NCBI RefSeq assembly: GCF_000633395.1
Contig: NZ_AYMU01000011.1
Coordinates: forward strand, 1 to 64,000
Source of the DNA: Pseudomonas sp. PH1b
Lineage (GTDB): Bacteria; Pseudomonadota; Gammaproteobacteria; Pseudomonadales; Pseudomonadaceae
Length of the DNA: 64,000 nt
Direction: 5' to 3'
Under the pieces are notes generated by a model. The model made no database searches and had not been told where the DNA came from. It saw nothing but the letters and a program-made list of their open reading frames with translations. Below are positions 15,478-22,353 of the stretch, piece by piece. Made by a program: the position numbers and the translations under genes. Each line of letters begins with the position of its first letter. Positions within the stretch are counted from its first letter, which is position 1.

Positions 15478-16521
15478 CTAGCGGTCGGCATGGCCGTGCA
15501 GCACGTTGACCGCGTTGATGCCGATCTCGTCCACCATGTAGCCGCCCTCCATGACGAACAGCGTCGGCACGCCCACGCTGGCGATGACCTGGCCCATGGC
15601 GAGGAAATCCTGGCTTTCGAGAAGGAAGTGGCTGATGGGGTCGTCCTTGAAGGTGTCCACGCCCAGGGACACCACCAGCAGCTCCGGGGCGAACGCCCGC
15701 AGTTGCTTGCAGGCCTGCGTCAGTGCCTCGCGGTAGCGCGGCCAGGTGGTGTTTTTTGCCAGGGGAAGGTTCAGGTTGCAGCCTTCGCCGGCCCCTGCGC
15801 CGCGCTCGTCGGCAAACCCCGAGTAGTAGGGGTAGGACACGGCCGGATCGCCGTGCAGCGAGACGAACAGCACGTCGCTGCGATCGTAGAAGATGTTCTG
15901 GGTGCCGTTGCCGTGGTGGAAGTCCACGTCCAGCACCGCGACTCGCCGGGCGCCCTGGGTGATGGCGTGCTGCGCGGCGATGGCGGCGTTGTTCAGGTAG
16001 CAGTAGCCGCCCATGTATTCCCGGGCGGCGTGATGGCCCGGCGGGCGGCACAGGGCAAAGGCGCTGTCCTGGCCTTCGCCGATCAGGGCCAGGCCGGTGA
16101 GGGCGATGTCGGCACTGGTGCGCACGGCCTCCCAGGTGGTGGCGGTGATCGGCGAGCCGGCATCCATGGCGAAAAAGCCGAGCTTGCCGTCGATGACTTC
16201 GGGCACCTGCTGGTTGGCCAGGTCGCGCACCGGCCACACCAGGGGCAGGGCGTCATGGCGGCGGCCGCTGGCGCTCCATTCGCTCCAGGCATGTTCCAGG
16301 AAGGCCACGTAGCGTTCGCTGTGGGCGGCGACGTAGCAGGAACGCTCGAAGCGCCGCGGCGCGATGATCTCGCCGAGCCCCACGTGCCTGACTCGGTCGC
16401 GGACCGTATCGGCCCGGCTGGGTTGCTCGAACGACGGCTTGAGAACGCCATCCTTCAACTCGGTGCCATGGTGCAGGCGATGGGACTCGCTGAAGACGGT
16501 AAGCATGCTGAACGCATCCAT
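15478..16521 (-). CDS. Histone-deacetylase-family amidohydrolase (acetylpolyamine type)
   Basis: 347 residues from the ATG at 16521; upstream frame to 16779 is rejected because it overlaps the divergent regulator. Zn-dependent deacetylase of the HDAC/AcuC/AphA superfamily. Active-site elements are RPPGHHAAREYMGG (the paired His), LDVDFHHGNGTQ (Zn-binding Asp and His), a further Asp in SLGVDTFKDDP and the GGY turn in VMEGGYMVDE. Bacterial members remove acetyl groups from acetylpolyamines or small acetylated amines. Coupling to ocd suggests a substrate yielding ornithine or a related diamine. A divergent Lrp/AsnC regulator 109 bases away probably controls it. Confidence 0.85.
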   Translation of the reverse strand: MDAFSMLTVFSESHRLHHGTELKDGVLKPSFEQPSRADTVRDRVRHVGLGEIIAPRRFERSCYVAAHSERYVAFLEHAWSEWSASGRRHDALPLVWPVRDLANQQVPEVIDGKLGFFAMDAGSPITATTWEAVRTSADIALTGLALIGEGQDSAFALCRPPGHHAAREYMGGYCYLNNAAIAAQHAITQGARRVAVLDVDFHHGNGTQNIFYDRSDVLFVSLHGDPAVSYPYYSGFADERGAGAGEGCNLNLPLAKNTTWPRYREALTQACKQLRAFAPELLVVSLGVDTFKDDPISHFLLESQDFLAMGQVIASVGVPTLFVMEGGYMVDEIGINAVNVLHGHADR

Positions 16522-16630
16522 TGTTATTGTCCGGTGCAAATAGTTTGTTCCGGCATGGCTGCGATTTCTTTGCTTTTTGTTCTTGGGAAATGAGAGATTT
16601 GGGTAATATTTTCCCCGTGGGTGGCCTGAT

Positions 16631-17128
16631 ATGAAAAAAACAACTCGGCAGGTAAACCTGGACGATACCGACCTGGCGATCCTCTCGCTGCTGCAGCAGG
16701 ACGCGAGCATTTCCAATGCCGAGCTCAGCGAGCGCCTGTCCCTGAGCCTCACGCCCTGCTGGCGCCGGCGCAAGCGCATGGAGGAGGAGGGGGTGATCAG
16801 GGATTACCAGGCCAACCTCGACCGACGCCTGCTGGGGCTGGACATCCTGGCGTTCGTGCATGTGCGATTCGCCACTCACTCCGACCAGACCCCCGACGCC
16901 TTCGAGGAGGTGATCATGCGCCTGCCCGAGGTCCAGTCCTGTCACAAGATCACCGGCGACGCCGACTACCTGCTGCAGGTGCTGGCCCAGGACCTGGACA
17001 GCTACAGCGATTTTGTCGAGCAGGTGCTCAGGCGCCAGCCCGGCATTGCCTCGATCCAGTCGAGCCTGGCCCTGCGCGAGGTCAAGGCCACCAGCCGCGT
17101 GGCGATCGGGCTGCCAGCGTCCAGGTGA
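16631..17128 (+). CDS. Lrp/AsnC family transcriptional regulator
   Basis: 165 residues. An N-terminal winged HTH (LDDTDLAILSLLQQDASISN, then RLSLSLTPCWRRRKRMEEEG) is followed by a RAM ligand-binding domain with the family pattern EVQSCHKITGDADYLLQVLA. It is divergent from the amidohydrolase-ocd operon and probably senses an amino acid to control it. The intergenic region 16522-16630 is AT-rich for this genome (TTTGCTTTTTGTTCTTGGG) and is the likely site of action. Confidence 0.88.
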   Translation: MKKTTRQVNLDDTDLAILSLLQQDASISNAELSERLSLSLTPCWRRRKRMEEEGVIRDYQANLDRRLLGLDILAFVHVRFATHSDQTPDAFEEVIMRLPEVQSCHKITGDADYLLQVLAQDLDSYSDFVEQVLRRQPGIASIQSSLALREVKATSRVAIGLPASR

Positions 17129-17206
17129 GTGCGCTCACCCGCTGTTGGCCGGCCCGGGCGCAGGCATCGCCAGCGAACAAGGGGGGCATCGGCCTGCTTC
17201 AGGCCC

Positions 17207-17860
17207 TTACTGGAACTCGCCGGACTCCAGGCAGAAGGCTACCAGGGCCTGGTCGCTGTCCAGGCTGAGCTTGCGGATCGCCGAGATCTTCTGCGCGCTG
17301 ACGGTCTTGACGCTGCGCTTGAGGTTGGCGGCTATTTGCATCATCGACTCGCCCCGCACGAAATGCCGCAGCACCTCGTACTCCTTGGGCGTGAGGCTGC
17401 GCAGGCCGTCGGCCATGGAGCGCAGCGGCGGATTGTGCGGCTCGTGCTGCTGCAGGCTCGGCGGATGGTGGATGCGCCCGAGCCGGACGTTCTGCAGGGC
17501 GCAGAGCAACTCGCTCATGTCGTGGCGCTTGAGCAGCACCGAGCGCACGCCGATGTCGTACAGCGCGGCGACGATCATCGGGTTGGACATCATGGTCAGC
17601 ACCAGCACCTGGACCCGTGGAAAGTGGCGGATGAGGTAGGTCACCAGGCGAATGCCGTCGCCGAATATCTCGTCGCCCTCCATGAAGTAGTCGGTGATCA
17701 CCACGTCGATTCGTGGGTCGTCCGAGAGTTGCTGGATCAGGGCGCTGGGGGTGGTCACGGCAGCCACCACCTGGTATTCGCGGGTCTTGTTCAACAGGTC
17801 GCTGACGGCAGCGAGCACTACGGGATGATCGTCGGCCAAGGCAACTCGGATTTTTTTCAT
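17207..17860 (-). CDS. RcsB/RocA-like response regulator
   Basis: 217 residues from the ATG at 17860 (a GTG at 17869 is possible). An N-terminal receiver has VALADDHPVVL with the acidic pair and phospho-acceptor Asp in VVITDYFMEGDEIFGDG. The insertion and GDGIRLVTYLIRHFP wording is that of RcsB rather than generic NarL regulators. A C-terminal LuxR-type HTH follows (LTPKEYEVLRHFVRGES, NLKRSVKTVSAQK). It is last in a four-gene minus-strand run with two hybrid kinases and an EAL regulator, and is probably phosphorylated via the HPt of the adjacent kinase. The likely target is the autotransporter promoter at 25220-25281. Confidence 0.85.
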   Translation of the reverse strand: MKKIRVALADDHPVVLAAVSDLLNKTREYQVVAAVTTPSALIQQLSDDPRIDVVITDYFMEGDEIFGDGIRLVTYLIRHFPRVQVLVLTMMSNPMIVAALYDIGVRSVLLKRHDMSELLCALQNVRLGRIHHPPSLQQHEPHNPPLRSMADGLRSLTPKEYEVLRHFVRGESMMQIAANLKRSVKTVSAQKISAIRKLSLDSDQALVAFCLESGEFQ

Positions 17861-17918
17861 GGTGGACACGATCCATTTTTCTATAGGAAATACGCAGAGG
17901 TGCGGGAAGTGCGAGCGG

Positions 17919-20900
17919 TCAGTCGGGCTGGCTGATGTCCTGCAAGGCGTGCAGCAGCGCCAGGCTATGCGTGCGTTTGGTGGCCGTCAAACCACTCTGG
18001 CGCAGGCCTTGTTCCAGGGCTTCCAGCTGCTGGATCAGCGCCGGGTAGCCGGCCACGGCCAGGGATCCACGGATCCGGTGCAGCAGCTGGAAGAGGCGTT
18101 CGTAGTCCTGCCTGTCGAGCGCCTGGCGCAATTGTTCGAGATCGACCGTCATGGTGCTGACGAAGAGCTCCCGCAGGTTCCCCGGCAAGGCCCCGGGGGG
18201 CGCTGAGGGAGGCGATGCTGGCAAGGGCAGCGGGGGTTGATCGTCCAGCGCCCCATCGAGGCTGGACAGCCGGGCCAGGCTGGCGCGCAGGGTCTGCAGG
18301 GGGACGGGCTTGACCAGCCAGGCATCCATGCCGGCGGCCTGGCAGCGGGTTTCCTCTTCGCACATGGCGTTGGCGGTGATGCCGATGATGGGACGGTCAT
18401 CTCCCGCGGCGCGCAGGGCGCTGGCCAGTTCGTAGCCGTTCATGCGGGGCATGTTGACGTCGGTCAGCAGCAGGTCATAGTCGCCCACCCGCCACAGGTC
18501 GAGGGCTTGTGCGCCATCGGCAGCCAGGGTGCTGTGGCAGCCCAGTTGCTGCAATTGCTGGCTCAGGGTTGCCTGGTTGATCGGATTGTCTTCGGCCACC
18601 AGCACGTTCAGGCGCAGCGGCGCCAGGGTCGCGAGGTCCAGGGCCTGTTCCTCGGGGCCCGCGGCATTGCGCGGTTCGCGCCCCAGGGTGCGTTCGATCA
18701 GGCGGCCAATGGCGTCGAAGCCACAGGCTTCGGCCAGGCCTGCCCCCGAGGCCTGGCCATGGCTGGCGAGGTCGATTCGGATCAGGCCCGTGTCCAGGTC
18801 CTCGGCGGGTTCGCAGCTGTCGTCGAACAGCCGCAGAAGGATCCCCGGGTCATGGGGCCCGGGAGTCGAGCCGTCAAGGGGCGTGGCCCGGGCTCCCCAC
18901 TTTTCCAGCCATTGGCACAGGTTGCGGGTGAGTTCGTGATGGGGGCTTTGCACATGGACCCGGGCGCCATCGAGTGCTGGCGCAGGCTCGGTGAGAGGCT
19001 CGGCCACCACCGGCAGTGCAAGCTGCAGGGAGAAGCTGCTGCCCAGCCCCAGCTCGCTGGTCACGCGGATCTGGCCGTGCATCAAAGCCGCCAGCCTGGC
19101 GCAGATGGACAGGCCCAGGCCGGCGCCATGCACGGTGTGGGAGTGAGCATCGATCTGATAGAAGGGGATGAACAACTGCTCCTGTTCTTCCTTGCCAATG
19201 CCGATGCCGGTGTCCGCCACCTGCAGGCACAGCAGGACCTGCCCCTGGCTGGCCTGCTCGGCGCGGGCACGGACTATCACCTGCCCCGAGTGGGTGAACT
19301 TGACCGCGTTGCTGATCAGGTTGGTGAGGATCTGGCTGATCCGCCCGGCATCGCCGAGCAGGGCCGGTGGCAGCGTCGGATCGACCAGGGAAAACAGCAG
19401 CAGCCCCTTGTTCCGGGCGCTGTCGATGAAGCTGGCGGTACAGCGCTGCACCAGGGCCCGTGGATCGAACGATTGGCGGCTCAGGGACAACTGGCCGGAT
19501 TCGATGCGGGTGATGTCGAGGATGTCGCTGATGATCTGCAGCAGCAGCCCGGAAGACACCTGGATGCGTTCGAGCAACTGCTGCTGCTCGCCGTCCAGGT
19601 GGGTCAGGCCCATCAGTTCCAGTGAGCCGAGGACACCGTACAGTGGGGTGCGGATCTCGTGGCTCATGGTGGCGAGAAACACCGACTTGGCGCTGTTGGC
19701 CTTGTCGGCCGCCTGTTTCGCCTGGGTCAGTTGGTGTTCCATCTGGGCCCGTGCACTGAGGTCGGCAAAGGCACAGATCAGCACTTCCTGGTTGCGGTAG
19801 CGGGTCGGCGCGTAGGCAATGTAGAACGAACGGCCGTCGCGGCTCTGGTAGTTCTCGACCTCGCCGGGCTCCCTGGCCTGGCTGATGCGCTCCAACAACG
19901 AAGGCTCCAGCCCGCTGTCACTGAGTGCCCGTCCCGTCCGGGCGCAGAACCACGTGAGGGCCAGATGGTTGGCGAAGACCACGTGGCTGTGCTCGCGGCT
20001 GAGCACGCACAGGGCCACGGGGGTGGTCTCCAGCAAGGTGCGGCTGAACTGATCGCTTTCCACCAGTTCGGTGTGGGCCCGCTGCGCCGGGAGTATCACT
20101 CGTCGCTGGTACCAGCGGGCATAGACGCGGCCGGCCAGGGGGCTGAGCAGCAGCAGGAGGAGGACGCCGAGCAGGGGCCAGGGATGGCCAAGGAACAGGG
20201 TCCGGTAGCTCAGCAGGTAATAGCCGGTCCAGTTCGCGCCGGCATCGTCGATCCGGAACAGCAGGCCGTCGCTGCGCAGGTTGATCCCGCGGCTGATGGT
20301 CGTGGGCAGGGGGGATTCGCCCATCAGCAGGCCGTCGCGTCGGCTTTGCAGCCAGAAGGCATCGTAGAAGTACCGTTGCTGCGGCCGGGCAAAGACATTG
20401 ATGCGCTGGCGGTGGGTGAGGGCGGCGGCAAAGGCGTTGCCGCTCTCGACCCCGTCGCCGAGGGCCAGGTTGTGCAGCGGGACGACGGCGATCATGTGCT
20501 CTGCAAAGCCCTTCGGACGGATCCAGCGGATGCCGTCGCTGCGGGGGGCGCTGGTGCGTATCGCGTTGATGCTGGCCAAGACCAGGGACGCAGGCAGCTG
20601 GGGCAGGCCGCTGCCGATGGTGGGCACGGTGAAGGTGGTGCCGGTGCCGGCGTCTACCACCAGCAGCACCGAGGCGGGAAAGCTGGAGCGCACCCAGAAA
20701 CTGGAGTACAGGTCCGCCAGGTAGCGCCCGAGCCCCGCGGCCCGGTCATTGTTCAGTGGGCAGTGCTCGAGGTCCTCGCAGACCAGGGTAAAGGGGGTGT
20801 CCACCGCCGACGGTGTGCCCTGGAACAGGGCCATGCCCAAGGCATGGGCGGGCTCCATGGGCCGAAAAGTGCGCACCGAGTTGGTGGGGACGCTGGTGTC

Positions 20901-21131
20901 CTCGAGCACCGGCTCGCTGAGCAGGCGCTTGAGCAGGGCCTCCTGTTCGGCCATGTAGCGGGTCAGCAGCTCGAAATCCACGGTGATCCGTTCCTGTTCC
21001 TGCTGGATGATCCGCCGACCGCCGAGGAACAGCGCGCTTCCCATGAACAGCAGTAGCGGCAGAATGACGAACAGCACGAGGTTCAGTCGCCGGAAGTTTT
21101 GCGCGATGCGTCGTAGTGGGGTATCTGGCAT
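17919..21131 (-). CDS. RcsC/RocS-like hybrid sensor kinase with receiver and HPt
   Basis: 1070 residues from the ATG at 21131 (a start at 21185 is also open). Order: a membrane segment at the N-terminus (LVLFVILPLLLFMGSALFLG), a large periplasmic sensor region, a second membrane segment (LLGVLLLLLLSPLAG), a PAS-like region, a HisKA domain with the phospho-His near 488 in FLATMSHEIRTPLYG, a HATPase domain, a receiver with Asp near 890 in DLLLTDVNMPRMNG, and a C-terminal HPt with His near 1017 in LLHRIRGSLA. All relay residues are present. The 5' end overlaps the EAL gene by about 49 bases. As the only HPt in the cluster, it is the likely hub for both response regulators. Confidence 0.88.
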   Translation of the reverse strand: MPDTPLRRIAQNFRRLNLVLFVILPLLLFMGSALFLGGRRIIQQEQERITVDFELLTRYMAEQEALLKRLLSEPVLEDTSVPTNSVRTFRPMEPAHALGMALFQGTPSAVDTPFTLVCEDLEHCPLNNDRAAGLGRYLADLYSSFWVRSSFPASVLLVVDAGTGTTFTVPTIGSGLPQLPASLVLASINAIRTSAPRSDGIRWIRPKGFAEHMIAVVPLHNLALGDGVESGNAFAAALTHRQRINVFARPQQRYFYDAFWLQSRRDGLLMGESPLPTTISRGINLRSDGLLFRIDDAGANWTGYYLLSYRTLFLGHPWPLLGVLLLLLLSPLAGRVYARWYQRRVILPAQRAHTELVESDQFSRTLLETTPVALCVLSREHSHVVFANHLALTWFCARTGRALSDSGLEPSLLERISQAREPGEVENYQSRDGRSFYIAYAPTRYRNQEVLICAFADLSARAQMEHQLTQAKQAADKANSAKSVFLATMSHEIRTPLYGVLGSLELMGLTHLDGEQQQLLERIQVSSGLLLQIISDILDITRIESGQLSLSRQSFDPRALVQRCTASFIDSARNKGLLLFSLVDPTLPPALLGDAGRISQILTNLISNAVKFTHSGQVIVRARAEQASQGQVLLCLQVADTGIGIGKEEQEQLFIPFYQIDAHSHTVHGAGLGLSICARLAALMHGQIRVTSELGLGSSFSLQLALPVVAEPLTEPAPALDGARVHVQSPHHELTRNLCQWLEKWGARATPLDGSTPGPHDPGILLRLFDDSCEPAEDLDTGLIRIDLASHGQASGAGLAEACGFDAIGRLIERTLGREPRNAAGPEEQALDLATLAPLRLNVLVAEDNPINQATLSQQLQQLGCHSTLAADGAQALDLWRVGDYDLLLTDVNMPRMNGYELASALRAAGDDRPIIGITANAMCEEETRCQAAGMDAWLVKPVPLQTLRASLARLSSLDGALDDQPPLPLPASPPSAPPGALPGNLRELFVSTMTVDLEQLRQALDRQDYERLFQLLHRIRGSLAVAGYPALIQQLEALEQGLRQSGLTATKRTHSLALLHALQDISQPD

Positions 21132-22351
21132 GGGGGAGGGGACGCTGGCCGGATGGATGAGGAAAAAGGTGGTACCGCAGTGCATCCCAGCAGTTGTGTA
21201 AAAGCGTCCAGCTCCAGTGCCGGAGAAATAAGGTAGCCCTGGGCGCTGTCGCAGCCGATGTGCCGCAGGAACTCCAGATCACGGGCCGATTCTACACCTT
21301 CAGCCACCACTTCAAGGCCCAGCTGCCGTCCGAGCTGCACCGCGGCCATCAAGGCCGCGGCCCGGGAATCGTCGGCTGCTGCGCCATGGACGAAGTGGCG
21401 ATCGATCTTCATTTCGGTAAACGGCGTGGAGATCAGGCTGTACATCGAACTGTAGCCCATGCCGAAGTCGTCCTGGGCCAGGCCGAAGCCTTTGAGGCGC
21501 AGGCGACTGGCGCCCATGTGGTATTGGCCGGGGGACAAGGGCCGCTCGGTCTCCAGCAGTTCAAAACAGATATCGCTGGTGGCCAGCCCCGAGGCGAGGG
21601 TGATCTGTTGCAGCAGGTCCGGCAGCTCGGGGTCGTCCAGCAACCCGGTGGGCAGGTTCACCGATACCGTGATGCGGTAGCCCAGGTGCTGCCAGTGCTG
21701 CTGCGCCTTGATGGCATCGTCGAGCATCAGCAGCAACAGCTCGCGATCCAGCTGGCAGCGGCTGATGGACGCCAGGAAGGAATCGGGCATGAGCAAGCCG
21801 AAGGACGGGTTGTGCCAGCGCACCAGGGCCTCGGCCCCGACGATCCGGCCACTGCACAGCGAGCGGCGTGGCTGGAAACGGGCCTGCAGTTCATGGCGCT
21901 CGATGGCGTGTTCCAGGGCCTGGTGATCAAACACCGAGGCGTGCTCGAGCCGGGGCGGCTGGGAGCTACCGGTGCCAATGATGGCGCTGAGCTGGACGAT
22001 GTGCGCCGCTTCCAGGGGCTTGGGAAAGCTGCCCAGCACCGCCAGGCCCTGCTCCTTGGCCATCAGGCTGACGCTGTTCATCAACCGTCGCGGGCAAGAG
22101 GAGACGATCGCCAGCATCGGTACCTGCTCGATGCCGGCCAGGGCATGGATGAACTGCACACCGTCCATTTCCGGCATGTGCAGGTCCACCAGCACCAGGT
22201 CGTAGACCTGCTGGTTCAGCATGGCCAGGGCCTGGCGCGCATCGAGGGCGCTGTCCACCGGACCGAAGCCGGCGTCCTGCAGCAGTTGGCGGGCGCGCAT
22301 GCAGTGGATCGGGTGGTCGTCCAGCACCAGGACACGCAGGGGCTTGGGCAT
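21083..22351 (-). CDS. EAL-domain response regulator (RocR/PvrR-like c-di-GMP phosphodiesterase)
   Basis: 422 residues from the ATG at 22351, three bases past the upstream kinase stop; a GTG at 22357 is an alternative. An N-terminal receiver (VLVLDDHPIHCM, LVLVDLHMPEMDG) is joined to an EAL domain that should hydrolyse c-di-GMP. The EAL motifs look complete: GAEALVRW, the Asn in SVNLPTGLL, FELLETE, DDFGMGYSS, MKIDR, VVAEGVES and SAQGYLIS. The domain order matches RocR and PvrR of P. aeruginosa, which counteract the RcsB/RocA branch. The C-terminal ~35 residues overlap the next kinase gene and are low complexity. Confidence 0.88.
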   Translation of the reverse strand: MPKPLRVLVLDDHPIHCMRARQLLQDAGFGPVDSALDARQALAMLNQQVYDLVLVDLHMPEMDGVQFIHALAGIEQVPMLAIVSSCPRRLMNSVSLMAKEQGLAVLGSFPKPLEAAHIVQLSAIIGTGSSQPPRLEHASVFDHQALEHAIERHELQARFQPRRSLCSGRIVGAEALVRWHNPSFGLLMPDSFLASISRCQLDRELLLLMLDDAIKAQQHWQHLGYRITVSVNLPTGLLDDPELPDLLQQITLASGLATSDICFELLETERPLSPGQYHMGASRLRLKGFGLAQDDFGMGYSSMYSLISTPFTEMKIDRHFVHGAAADDSRAAALMAAVQLGRQLGLEVVAEGVESARDLEFLRHIGCDSAQGYLISPALELDAFTQLLGCTAVPPFSSSIRPASPPPCQIPHYDASRKTSGD

Positions 22352-22353
22352 GC

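Noticed and set aside
15422..16237. N-terminal extension of ornithine cyclodeaminase
   Set aside because: The extra residues are Arg/Pro/Ala-rich sequence out of frame with the amidohydrolase gene; the ATG at 15421 gives the normal family length.
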